From Eubacteriales Family XIII. Incertae Sedis bacterium (GTDB taxonomy: Bacteria; Bacillota; Clostridia; Peptostreptococcales; Anaerovoracaceae): DNA of 33,993 nucleotides. Every line of letters starts with the position of its first letter. Within the stretch, counting starts at the first letter, position 1. The DNA lies in the NCBI GenBank assembly GCA_031264295.1, contig JAISED010000067.1, forward strand, positions 1 to 33,993, read 5' to 3'. Made by a program: the position numbers and the translations under genes. The notes under the pieces were generated by a model. The model saw only the letters and a list, made by a program, of their open reading frames with translations, had not been told where the DNA came from and did not search any database. Below are positions 9,701 to 17,726 of the stretch, piece after piece.

Positions 9701-10432
9701 CTAAACCCCGCGCACCGACACATTAGGCTGCGCGTATCTCACAGATTCCGCGAGCTGCTGAAGCTCCGCCGGGGTATATGGCCGTCCGCCGCTCTCAATA
9801 TCATCCTCCTTTATGAGGCGCAGTTCCCCATCCTCCGTCACTGGGCGGTATAGCTGAAGCACGAAGCGTTCCAGTCGAGGCAGCGATTCCGCCATTTCCG
9901 CCAGCTTCCGCTCTGTTATCTGCGGTATCATCGTGATACGTATCTCAAAAGGCGTTCCGCTATCCGCCAGCAGTTCGAATGTCTCACTCACGCCATCCGC
10001 CCCACAGCCGCAGATTTCATCATACATACGAAACGGCGCCTTATAGTCCGCCGCGACGAAGTCGACAAGCCCGCCGTCGATCATAGCCCTCACTACATCC
10101 GGTCTGCTCCCGTTTGTGTCGAGCTTGATCTTATAATCCATTTTTTTCAGCTCACCCGCAAAAGAATACAAGCCTTGTTGTAGGCTTGCTTCTCCGCCCG
10201 AAAGCACCACGCCGTCCAGAAGACCCGCCCGTTTTTCGAGAAAAGAAATGACCTCTTCCGTCTCCAACAATGGCGGATCATCTAAAATGTGCGCGTTATG
10301 ACAATATCGGCACCTATAATTGCATCCCGCGAAAAACACGACTGCGCTCAGACTGCCCGGAAAATCCACAGTGCTGTTCTTCGCCAGCCCGGCTATGCGC
10401 AGCCGACTCACAAATGGCACTATGGTTTGCAT
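9701..10432 (-). CDS. nrdG: Anaerobic ribonucleotide reductase activating protein (radical SAM)
   Basis: A radical-SAM enzyme that installs the glycyl radical on NrdD using S-adenosylmethionine and a 4Fe-4S cluster. Cys37, Cys41 and Cys44 form the CX3CX2C motif in AGCNYRCRYCHN. The VVLSGGEASLQ segment is the SAM-binding GGE region. At 243 residues it belongs to the longer NrdG-like branch that begins KNSTVDFPG rather than the short E. coli form. Its ATG lies inside the last codons of nrdD (13-base overlap), so the two are probably translationally coupled. No terminator is evident in the 100 bases before the HipA-like gene, so read-through is possible. Confidence 0.93.
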   Translation of the reverse strand: MQTIVPFVSRLRIAGLAKNSTVDFPGSLSAVVFFAGCNYRCRYCHNAHILDDPPLLETEEVISFLEKRAGLLDGVVLSGGEASLQQGLYSFAGELKKMDYKIKLDTNGSRPDVVRAMIDGGLVDFVAADYKAPFRMYDEICGCGADGVSETFELLADSGTPFEIRITMIPQITERKLAEMAESLPRLERFVLQLYRPVTEDGELRLIKEDDIESGGRPYTPAELQQLAESVRYAQPNVSVRGV

Positions 10433-12525
10433 ACCGCCTCGTTATCTATCACGTATTTCACACGTTCGTCGTATTCCGCCCGCTTGCCCTTATGATAATG
10501 CTGCACCGGCCTCAGGTAGCCTACCACGCGGCTCCATACCTCGGCCTCGCCGCCGCATTCCGGACAGGTGAAATGCTCACCGGCGATATACCCGTGGCTT
10601 CCGCATACCGAAAATGTGGGAGTGAGGGACAAATACGGCAACTTATAATTCGTAAAGGCCTTCTTGAGCAAGCTCTTCGCAACCTCAATATCCTCTATCC
10701 TCTCGCCGAGATACAAATGCAGCACAGTGCCGCCCGTGTATAGGGACTGCAGCTCATCTTGAAGGTCGAGAGTCTCGAAGATGTCGTCGGTAAAGCCCAC
10801 CGGCAACTGGCTGGAATTCGTATAATAAGGCGTCTCGCGATCACCCGCGCAGATGATATCGGGATATTTCTCACGGTCAATATTCGCGAGACGGTAACTC
10901 GTCCCCTCTGCAGGTGTAGCCTCCAGATTGTAGAAATGTCCCGTTTCCTCCTGTATCCTGGCTATCTGCTCGCGCAGATAGTTCATGGTATCCACCGCGA
11001 ATGTCTGTCCCTTTTCAGACGTCAGATCGCTGCCGTCCCCAAAGAAGTTCAGACAAGCCTCATTCATGCCTATTATGCCTATTGTGTTGAAGTGATTGTA
11101 CCAGAATTCGCCCGTACGCATCTTCACATTCCTGAGATAATTCGCGGAATACGGATACATGCCGCGCGCCGTCTGCGTCTCTATCACCTTGCGTTTTATC
11201 TCCAGGCTGTTCTTGGCAATATTTACGAGCCTCCAAAGTCTTGCGCGGAATTCCACTTCACTCTTTGAAAAGTACGCGAGTCTCGGTAGATTTATGGTGA
11301 CGACGCCGATAGAACCTGTCATAGGATTCGAGCCGAACAGACCGCCCCCGCGCTTGCGCAGTTCCTTCGTATCCAGTCTGAGCCTGCAGCACATTGAAAG
11401 CGCATCTTCCGGGGAGAGATCTGAATTGATATAATTGGAAAAATATGGTATACCGTACTTGCATGTTATTTCCATGAATTTGTTCACCACCGGGCTGTTC
11501 CAATCGAACTCTCTGGTGACATTGATCGTTGGAATCGGGAACGTGAATACCCTTCCCTTGGCGTCCCCCTCTATCATCACGTCGCAGAAGGCTTCGTTGA
11601 ACATATCCATCTCCGCTTGGAACTCACCGTAGGTTTCAGGCATCAACTTCCCACCGATGATGACGGACTGATCCTTCATGGTATGCGGAACCACTATGTC
11701 AAATGTGAGGTTGGAAAACGGGCATTGGAAACCCACGCGCGTCGGCACGTTGATGTTGAAAATGAACTCCTGCAGCGCCTGTTTTATCTGCTTCTTGTCA
11801 AGTTTGTCATAGCGGATGAACGGGGCGCAATATGTGTCGATGGACGACCAAGCCTGCGCTCCAGCCGTCTCGCCCTGGGTGGTGAATGTGGAGTTTACAA
11901 TCTGCCCCAGGAAGGCGCGCAGATGGTTCGCCGGTGAAGATTCAACCTTGCCGCTGACCCCCCCGAATCCGTCCATGAGCAGCTGTCTGAGATCCCAGCC
12001 CGCGCAGTATGGGCCGAAAAAGCCGAGATCGTGCAGATGTACATCCCCTTCGATATGAGCCTGCCGGATCTCCTGCGGATATATTTCATGCAGCCAATAC
12101 TGCTTTGTGAATGTCTCACGCACGTAATTGTTCATGCCGTTGATGGATTTCTGCGTATTGGCGTTTTCCCTGATCTGCCAATCCTTGTCGTCCAGATAAT
12201 CTGAAAACATCTGTATCGTGGCGCCGATGAGAGCGTTGTTTTCCCGCGCCCCGCGTCTTTTTTCACGATATAAGATGAAGGCCTTGGCCGTTTTCGCATG
12301 ACCGTTTTCGATAAGAACCTTCTCCGCCGCATCCTGAATATCCTCTACATAAGCGACCGTTGCCCCGCCCGCCGAGACCATCTCTACTACCTGATCGCTC
12401 AACCTGAAAGCAAGATCAAAATCCTTGCCGCCGACCGCTTCCGCAGCCTTATACAGCGCCCACGCTATCTTTTCCTGCTCAAAAGGCGCTAATTCATTAT
12501 TCCGTTTCCTAACCTGTGTGATCAT
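10420..12525 (-). CDS. nrdD: Anaerobic (class III) ribonucleoside-triphosphate reductase
   Basis: A glycyl-radical enzyme that reduces ribonucleoside triphosphates to deoxyribonucleotides without oxygen. It has 701 residues. An N-terminal ATP-cone (VRKRNNELAPFEQEKIAWAL) gives allosteric control. The finger-loop region with CCRLRLDTKELRKRGGGLFG and SIGVVTINLPR follows. The C-terminus carries the structural metal site (Cys641, His644, Cys654, Cys657) and the radical loop RVVGYLRP with Gly669. The ATG at 12525 has GGAGGG eight bases upstream. It forms an operon with nrdG and is driven by a promoter about 200 bases upstream. The enzyme indicates an anaerobic lifestyle. Confidence 0.97.
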   Translation of the reverse strand: MITQVRKRNNELAPFEQEKIAWALYKAAEAVGGKDFDLAFRLSDQVVEMVSAGGATVAYVEDIQDAAEKVLIENGHAKTAKAFILYREKRRGARENNALIGATIQMFSDYLDDKDWQIRENANTQKSINGMNNYVRETFTKQYWLHEIYPQEIRQAHIEGDVHLHDLGFFGPYCAGWDLRQLLMDGFGGVSGKVESSPANHLRAFLGQIVNSTFTTQGETAGAQAWSSIDTYCAPFIRYDKLDKKQIKQALQEFIFNINVPTRVGFQCPFSNLTFDIVVPHTMKDQSVIIGGKLMPETYGEFQAEMDMFNEAFCDVMIEGDAKGRVFTFPIPTINVTREFDWNSPVVNKFMEITCKYGIPYFSNYINSDLSPEDALSMCCRLRLDTKELRKRGGGLFGSNPMTGSIGVVTINLPRLAYFSKSEVEFRARLWRLVNIAKNSLEIKRKVIETQTARGMYPYSANYLRNVKMRTGEFWYNHFNTIGIIGMNEACLNFFGDGSDLTSEKGQTFAVDTMNYLREQIARIQEETGHFYNLEATPAEGTSYRLANIDREKYPDIICAGDRETPYYTNSSQLPVGFTDDIFETLDLQDELQSLYTGGTVLHLYLGERIEDIEVAKSLLKKAFTNYKLPYLSLTPTFSVCGSHGYIAGEHFTCPECGGEAEVWSRVVGYLRPVQHYHKGKRAEYDERVKYVIDNEAVCKP

Positions 12526-12543
12526 CGAGCCCTCCGTTTGACC

Positions 12544-12567
12544 TATAATACTGCGTTCAGTATAATA
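12544..12567. promoter_or_regulatory. Inverted repeat in the nrdD leader
   Basis: TATAATACTG (12544-12553) and CAGTATAATA (12558-12567) are inverted repeats matching at nine of ten positions around a four-base gap, about 20 bases before the nrdD ATG. It could be an operator or an RNA hairpin close to the ribosome binding site. It does not match the NrdR box well enough to be named. Confidence 0.45.
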
Positions 12568-12587
12568 CCTTAACTATGCTTCTTTAT

Positions 12588-12601
12588 GGGACTTCTAAAA
12601 A
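12588..12601 (+). repeat. Solo copy of the GGGGACTTCTAAAAA repeat
   Basis: GGGACTTCTAAAAA matches the terminal sequence of the 86-bp element at 18935-19020. It lies in the untranslated leader of nrdD, with no partner end nearby. It has lost the flanking AAG of other copies. Confidence 0.6.
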
Positions 12602-12716
12602 GCCTGCCGCACATCTTCGACCCGCCTTTTGCAGCGTGTATTAGGCCGGCTCCGACCTATATGCGAAAACCGCTCTCGCCCACAACATGATGTGCTTACT
12701 TCTTGGACGTCATGCT

Positions 12717-12749
12717 AGATATTGTAATATATCTGTTTCTGTTTGTCAA
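12717..12749 (-). promoter_or_regulatory. Promoter of nrdDG with an overlapping palindrome
   Basis: On the minus strand TTGACA (12749-12744), a 17-base spacer and TACAAT (12726-12721) form a near-consensus sigma-A promoter. The palindrome AGATAT-N6-ATATCT (12717-12734) covers the -10 box, a position typical of repressor sites. The implied leader is about 190 bases. Its regulator is unknown; NrdR or Rex are possible on position alone. Confidence 0.7.
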
Positions 12750-12861
12750 TCGGATATGTGCAAAATAGGCAGAAAAACTTCAAAGAGTAAATTCGAAGTC
12801 CGTGAAAATTTCACAAAAATCCCACATGGGATTGACCGAAAATAAAGGGAATTCCTAAAGT

Positions 12862-12936
12862 TTATGACATGGTGAGGATATATTCAGGCTTTTTCAGTTC
12901 TGTCACAGACGCATAGCCTACTCCTATTTTCTTCAT
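12862..12936 (-). CDS. Possible 24-residue peptide coupled to the TetR gene
   Basis: A short frame begins with an ATG overlapping the TGA stop of the TetR gene (ATGA) and runs 24 codons (MKKIGVGYASV..., ending ILTMS) to TAA. The overlap is of the kind used for translational re-initiation. I do not recognise the product. It could be the remnant of a longer downstream gene lost by rearrangement, or chance. Confidence 0.3.
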   Translation of the reverse strand: MKKIGVGYASVTELKKPEYILTMS

Positions 12937-13484
12937 TGTGCGTCCTCTCTCCCATAAGGTGAACCCCGCCTGTGATGTCCTAAAATCATATCCGCGATTG
13001 CGTTTATAGCCTCCGTCTTATTAAACCTGTCTCCATTCTCGATCTGCTCTAGCAGGATTGAATACATCCCGCCGCATACAAATCGTTTCTCTTCATATGT
13101 CAAATGAGAAAAGAGTGGGTTCTTATCCATGATCGTTCCCCAATTCCTGTTAAATGCCGGATAAATCAAGGAATCCCGATAAGCCACCATGCAGTTGTCA
13201 TGCTCTGCCTCCCTGCAATTAAATGAGATATCAAGCAGAGAAAAAATGTCGGTGCTCTCCATCAACCGATATTGTCTGGAAAGATCGTTTAAGAGAAAGT
13301 CGCCATTGTAGATCAGTATATCTTCCTTGCGCTCAAAATGTCTGTAAAACGTGCGCCGTGACACACCCGCCTTTTCAGCGATTTCCTTTATTCGGATGTC
13401 ATGAAAAGGCTTCTTTTTCATGAGCAAATAAAAAGCTTCCGTTATCCATTGCTTGCTGTATTCTACCTTCTCTACTTGTTTCAT
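12933..13484 (-). CDS. TetR/AcrR-family transcriptional regulator
   Basis: A 183-residue predicted repressor. The N-terminal helix-turn-helix IRIKEIAEKAGVSRRTFYRHF (about residues 26-46) and the following ERKEDIL are typical of TetR proteins. The rest is a helical ligand-binding domain without a recognised ligand; it includes TetR_C-like WGTIMDKNPLFSHL and ends in a His/Arg-rich tail. It is divergent from the secreted GH43 gene at 13732 and may control it, itself, or both. The 247-base divergent region has a TATAAT-like box near 13565 but no clean operator palindrome that I could pick out. Confidence 0.88.
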   Translation of the reverse strand: MKQVEKVEYSKQWITEAFYLLMKKKPFHDIRIKEIAEKAGVSRRTFYRHFERKEDILIYNGDFLLNDLSRQYRLMESTDIFSLLDISFNCREAEHDNCMVAYRDSLIYPAFNRNWGTIMDKNPLFSHLTYEEKRFVCGGMYSILLEQIENGDRFNKTEAINAIADMILGHHRRGSPYGREDAQ

Positions 13485-13688
13485 AGAATTTCACTCGTTT
13501 AGCTGCCCAAGTACATTCTCAAAGTCACAAAAACGGTTTTTTGGAACTTGTTTCTCACTGCCTACTATAATATCATATGATCAGCTTTAATGTACAGGTT
13601 TTAATCGCGGATTTGCGGATTATGAAGATTTACGGATTACTACTAAACAAAAGTCTGCACAGTAAGAAACAAAATAATGTGTTTGGAA

Positions 13689-13715
13689 TTAAGGGGACTT
13701 CTAAAAACCCCTTAA
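13689..13715 (+). repeat. Palindromic repeat copy directly before the GH43 ribosome binding site
   Basis: TTAAGGGG (13689-13696) and CCCCTTAA (13708-13715) form a perfect 8-bp stem around ACTTCTAAAAA. It is the same sequence, in opposite orientation, as the copy at 30708-30730. The stem touches the ribosome binding site AAGAAGGAGGG of the following gene, so it would lie in that gene's mRNA leader. Confidence 0.7.
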
Positions 13716-13731
13716 GAAGGAGGGCTGGACA

Positions 13732-15720
13732 ATGTATCACAAAAACAAAAATGCTATATCGGGAAACTTGCGCGGAATGCTTATACTGATCGCGGTTTTG
13801 GTATGCACTTCCATCGGCGCTTCGTTTATCAGCGATTTCCAAGTTTCGGCAGCTAATCCATATTTACCTCTGTGGGAGCGCATTCCCGACGGCGAGCCGC
13901 GTGTTTTTGACGACCCGGATAGCCTCGGGAAACAGCGGGTATACATATACGGTTCGCACGACACTACGAATACAAAACCTCATTGCGGACGCGATCATGT
14001 CGTATGGTCGGCACCCACAGACGATTTGAACGATTGGCGGTATGAGGGCGTCGCCTTTGACGTCGCGTGGCTTGACGGCAAAACGTATACTACTTACAAC
14101 TCATCCGGCGCTCAAACCGGAACAGCGGCAGTGCAGCCTGACGCCGAGCGCGTGCTGTATGCTCCCGATGTTGTGTTTAATCCCGTTACAGGTAAATATT
14201 ATATGTATTTGTTCTCTACAGGCGGAAGCAGCGATCCGGGTTTTCTCTTGTTCGTAGCCTCAAGCGACAGACCCGCGGGACCATTCGAAAATCCGGTCTT
14301 TATCCCCATCGGATGGGGACCATACAGTGCCAATCCCATTTTAGCCAATTACGGCATGGGCGGCGGTTTTGATCCCGGCGTATATGTAGATATGGATGAT
14401 CCGAACGCGAACGGCTATCCTAAAATCTACATGTATTGCGGGATTATGTATCAAATAGCCGTAATGCTGGACGGTTCCGATATGTCAACCATTATTCCGG
14501 GTTCCTTCCGTAACAGCATGGGCGGTCAGCTCATGCAAACCCCGCCGGTGACATTTTTTGAAGCGACATCTGTAAGAAAAGTCGGGGATTTCTATGTTAC
14601 TATTTATGCAGGCAGCTTTAAAGACGGTTCGGGCGGGAACAAAGACATTATTTCCACACTCAATTACGTCTATGGCAAGAAACCTCTGGGTTACGGCAAC
14701 AATGGGACATACGGCGGAATTATCATTGACAATAGGGGTGAGGCGATACCAAACCCATACGACGAATCCGAAACGATCAGGACATATAACATCAATTATG
14801 GTGAAAACAATCACGGCAGTCTATGTGAGATCTATGGGCAATGGTATATATTCTATCATCGACACACACAAAACGGTCGTTCGGCGCGCCAGGCGGCGGC
14901 GGAACCTGTTAATATCCGTATTGAAGGCGACAATCTTATAATCGAACAGGCCGAAATGACCTCTCAAGGTTTTGAGCTTGACGGTCTGAATCCGTATGAC
15001 GAACATGACGCCGGAATCACTTGTTATACAATCGGCGATGAGATGTGGATTGACACCCATACATATGATATTATGGATTGGGATCCGAACAGCGGCAATC
15101 CGGCGATGGACTGGAATCCGATAGTCAACATCAGAAATCAGAATTGGGTGGCTTACAAATATTTTAACTTCGGAAACGGCGCTGACAAGGGAAGACAGAC
15201 GAAACTCATTCTCACGCTGACGGAAGGCGCACCCGGTGCCATAAACATCTATTCGGGCGATCCTATTGGCGGATATGGCAGACCTGATACGAAAAAAACC
15301 CTCATCGGCAGGGTAAACCTGCTCGGATATAATAGCGATATTCACACAGTCGAGACGCTCGTGGATAATGTTACTCTGACAGGAAAGAAGGGGATTTATC
15401 TGGAGTTTCTTTCTCAAAACAGCGATCAGGAAATCTGCAAGCTGAATAAACTGCAGTTTATTCAGATCGATGAGACGCCGGCCACCTATGCCAATGTGCA
15501 TACGAGCAGCCGTTTAACCATCAGGCTGCGAGCGCCGTTCCAGCTCGTTTATGACACAGATGGCTCAGCTTATGAGTTCCTGTCGAGTAATAAGTCCATA
15601 CTCAAAGTAGATGAAAACGGATTGATTACTCCGCAAAGAGCCGGCAGCGCGACTGTGAGTATACATACTATGGACGGCAGTGAGCTATTATCCAGCGCTC
15701 TTGTAAACATTGTGCCGTAA
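13732..15720 (+). CDS. Secreted GH43-family glycoside hydrolase with Ig-like C-terminus
   Basis: A 662-residue exported enzyme. Residues 1-40 form a signal peptide with a long hydrophobic stretch (MLILIAVLVCTSIGA) and cleavage near VSA-AN. The five-bladed propeller of family GH43 spans about 45-400. The expected acidic residues are visible: Asp53 (RIPDGEP), Asp146 (YAPDVVFN), Asp214 (GFDPGVYVD) and Glu277 (TFFEATS), plus the metal-site HGS at 361-363. A beta-sandwich, perhaps carbohydrate-binding, follows (about 430-585), then a bacterial Ig-like domain (about 590-662). GH43 enzymes act mainly on arabinan, arabinoxylan or xylan; the substrate here is not deducible. It has a GAAGGAGGG ribosome binding site, is divergent from the TetR gene and is paralogous to the double enzyme at 19139-22783. 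Confidence 0.88.
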   Translation: MYHKNKNAISGNLRGMLILIAVLVCTSIGASFISDFQVSAANPYLPLWERIPDGEPRVFDDPDSLGKQRVYIYGSHDTTNTKPHCGRDHVVWSAPTDDLNDWRYEGVAFDVAWLDGKTYTTYNSSGAQTGTAAVQPDAERVLYAPDVVFNPVTGKYYMYLFSTGGSSDPGFLLFVASSDRPAGPFENPVFIPIGWGPYSANPILANYGMGGGFDPGVYVDMDDPNANGYPKIYMYCGIMYQIAVMLDGSDMSTIIPGSFRNSMGGQLMQTPPVTFFEATSVRKVGDFYVTIYAGSFKDGSGGNKDIISTLNYVYGKKPLGYGNNGTYGGIIIDNRGEAIPNPYDESETIRTYNINYGENNHGSLCEIYGQWYIFYHRHTQNGRSARQAAAEPVNIRIEGDNLIIEQAEMTSQGFELDGLNPYDEHDAGITCYTIGDEMWIDTHTYDIMDWDPNSGNPAMDWNPIVNIRNQNWVAYKYFNFGNGADKGRQTKLILTLTEGAPGAINIYSGDPIGGYGRPDTKKTLIGRVNLLGYNSDIHTVETLVDNVTLTGKKGIYLEFLSQNSDQEICKLNKLQFIQIDETPATYANVHTSSRLTIRLRAPFQLVYDTDGSAYEFLSSNKSILKVDENGLITPQRAGSATVSIHTMDGSELLSSALVNIVP

Positions 15721-15737
15721 ACGCGCCGCCGCGCTAG

Positions 15738-15775
15738 CGGTTCTGGCCGCGAAGCTCAATGTCATCCCTGCCTCC
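15738..15775 (-). pseudogene. Short antisense relic of GH43 coding sequence
   Basis: The stretch containing TCTGGCCGCGAAG and ATCCCTGCCTCC matches, with a few changes and a one-base indel, the DNA at about 19722-19757. That DNA encodes the GGRDDLRFAARPA part of the long GH43 protein. On the minus strand the relic reads in the same sense as that gene. It is about 38 bases and not functional. It marks a past rearrangement. Confidence 0.55.
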
Positions 15776-15793
15776 TCCTGTTCTTGAAAAATG

Positions 15794-15838
15794 CCATAAA
15801 AAGCGGGAAGCCCTTGCCGGACTCCCCGCTTTTTATGG
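15794..15838. terminator. Bidirectional terminator between convergent genes
   Basis: CCATAAAAAGCGGG (15794-15807) is the exact reverse complement of 15825-15838, a 14-bp stem with a 17-base loop. Both strands have T-rich downstream arms. It serves the GH43 gene on the plus strand and the truncated ATPase gene on the minus strand. Confidence 0.88.
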
Positions 15839-15850
15839 TTTTATCTTTTG

Positions 15851-16582
15851 TTAAATGCAGAACGCCGCGTAAAGCGGTACGGTTTTAATGCCGTTCTCAA
15901 ACCCGAAATTCTTGGTTGAGAGCTTAATCGCGTACTCGGGTTTGTGTTGTTTGATGTACACGGAGAGCGACTTCGACTGTGTGTTGTCCGCCGATTTTAC
16001 CTCCACAGGAATCAGCTTGCCCCGTGCGTCTTGGTAGATAAAGTCCATCTCGGCGATACCTTCGCTGTGCCATGTGTATAAGATTTTCCCGCCGACAACA
16101 AGCTGCTGGCAGACGTAGTTCTCGGTCATGCCGCCCTTGAAATCGTTGAGGTCAGGCGATTCGTACAGGATATCTTCCGGGATAATGTTTTTATTCGCGT
16201 TCAAAAGCCCCACATCCGAGAAGAAAATCTTGAAGCTGTCGATATTTTTATAATCCTCAAGCGGCTTTTTTACTGCATCCACGTTATACACCCTTGACAC
16301 GATACCGGACAGTGCCAACCACTCGATTGCGTTTTCAAACTCGCTTGCCCTGCCGCCCTTTTTTACCAGCTTATACCGAAATCTCGTATTCTTCTTCGAC
16401 AACTGCGCTGATACGGCGGAATATGTGAGCCGCGTCTTTTTGATTTCATTCTCGGTGTTATATTTGCTCGTGTCATTCAAATAGCCGATTAAGATTGTGC
16501 TTTGCGTGTCACGGATAAGGGTGTAATCCCGCGTATCGTTGAATAGATTGACACAGGACGGCATGCCGCCAACAATTACCGT
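15851..16582 (-). pseudogene. Truncated AAA+ ATPase, DUF4143 part only
   Basis: The frame encodes the C-terminal half of the widespread ATPase family that joins an AAA+ domain to DUF4143. Recognisable parts are VGGMPSCVNLF, the segment KKNTRFRYKLVKKGGRASEF, FFSDVGLLNA, GGMTENYVCQQL and the nuclease-like region IAEMDFIYQDARGKLIPVEVKS. The N-terminal AAA+ domain, with its Walker motifs, is missing. Upstream of the GGMP motif the frame meets a TGA after only six codons. The open frame from the ATG at 16564 gives 237 residues, against about 400 in intact relatives. I call it a 5'-deleted gene. A perfect hairpin (16584-16604) sits at the break. Expression of the remnant is unlikely. Confidence 0.8.
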
Positions 16583-16583
16583 T

Positions 16584-16604
16584 CACGCCATAGTAGTTGG
16601 CGTG
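16584..16604. repeat. Small perfect hairpin at the truncation point
   Basis: CACGCCA (16584-16590) and TGGCGTG (16598-16604) form a 7-bp stem with a seven-base loop. It lies exactly where similarity of the truncated ATPase gene to its family stops. It might be the scar of a deletion or insertion. Confidence 0.45.
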
Positions 16605-16939
16605 CCCTCTTTATGTGATTATAGTATATTGTATAAAAAAATTTAACTACTTATTATAAAAATTTAACACTTTTCTTAACGAGTTTGGCGTTTGGTCACT
16701 TACGCAGCCGAAATCCATAATCATTCTATTAGGTGACGTTCAAGAAGGCTAATAGCTGCTATAAAACATCGCTTTATCTAGTTTGAGTCTTATAAATATT
16801 GTTACTATGTGTTTTATGATATTTAAGATTAAATTTCTACATAAAATCAATATAAACACGATCATCTCCATGTATTATAGCGAACATTCTCTATATTCAG
16901 ACATTGATTGCCTATTTCCTAAATTTTAGAAATCACGTA
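16605..16939. other. AT-rich intergenic region, nothing recognised
   Basis: This stretch is markedly AT-rich with many stops in all frames. I see no gene, tRNA, riboswitch or terminator in it. Its composition continues into the peptidase-lipoprotein pair and differs from the surrounding GC-richer genes, consistent with acquired DNA. Confidence 0.5.
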
Positions 16940-16968
16940 TTGACATTATGTGTTTTCGATGTTAATAT
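16940..16968 (+). promoter_or_regulatory. Promoter of the peptidase-lipoprotein operon
   Basis: TTGACA (16940-16945), a 17-base spacer and TAATAT (16963-16968) form a near-consensus sigma-A promoter. The leader of about 55 bases ends in the ribosome binding site AAGGAG (17021-17026), correctly placed for an ATG at 17031. Confidence 0.75.
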
Positions 16969-17030
16969 TTATCTACTGACGAGCGCCGTGAGAATAGTTG
17001 TATCTATCCATTTATTAAACAAGGAGAAAA

Positions 17031-17726
17031 ATGAAAAAAAGTATTATTTCTGTATCACTTGTTCTTATGCTTGTACTGTGAACTGTTGTATCTGCGTTTG
17101 CAACAGGCGGAATGTCGAATGAGCCAAATGGCGACATGACCATCGAAGAAGGCGCGAATTGGCTGCCCGAAGAGAACGAGGCAACACAAGCATTTAGAGC
17201 GGCTAAACTTGCAAAGTTGAATGGTCCTTCATTGAGAATTCCTAACAAAATAGTAAGTGTGCCTGTTTATGAACAGGCTAATGGCTATTATTGTGCCCCT
17301 GCCACAGTAAAACAGGTAACTCAATTTATTAGCGGTTCTTCTAAGACGCAGGCGCAGATTGCATCTGATCTAGGGACTACAACATCCGGCACCGATATGA
17401 CTCGTATTCCGGATGTGCTAAATGGATATATAGGCAGTACCCATTATTTCTATGACAGTATGGGTTCAACCAGTGATTGGTTCGGCAAGATTATTTATTC
17501 AGTAAATCAAGAAATGCCTGCCATCCTTGACATTAATACAAGAGCTGTTGACGAGATTCCGTACAATTCGGACGGGCATTTTGTTAACATCAGCGGATAT
17601 AACCAAGATACTCAAATGATTCGCATCACAGATCCTTGGAAAGAGGGTTTAGGTCATAGATGGTACAGCCGAGTGGGGCTATATAATGCTAATAACAACC
17701 ATTTCAGAAAGGCAATAATATGGTAA
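17031..17726 (+). pseudogene. C39-like secreted cysteine peptidase, in-frame TGA in signal peptide
   Basis: From the ATG at 17031, with AAGGAG behind it, the frame encodes a classic signal peptide: MKKSIISVSLVLMLVL, then TGA at 17079-17081, then TVVSAFA-TGG. After the stop the frame stays open for 215 codons. The mature part resembles the peptidase C39-like family: Cys88 (GYYCAPATV), His183 (SDGHFVNI) and Asp201 (RITDPW) are the likely catalytic triad, counting the TGA as residue 17. A restart at ATG 17112 would give a 204-residue protein without export signal and with only a weak ribosome binding site. The enzyme is either inactivated by a recent nonsense mutation or made by read-through. 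Standard UGA stops elsewhere argue against recoding. Its stop codon overlaps the next gene's start. Confidence 0.72.

Noticed and set aside
12717..12734. NrdR box upstream of nrdD
   Set aside because: The palindrome is in the right place, but its sequence does not match the ACACWATATATWGTGT-type consensus well enough.
17079..17081. UGA as selenocysteine or tryptophan by code change
   Set aside because: Other genes in the window end in TGA and use TGG for Trp; a Sec codon in a signal peptide makes no sense and no SECIS-like hairpin was seen.
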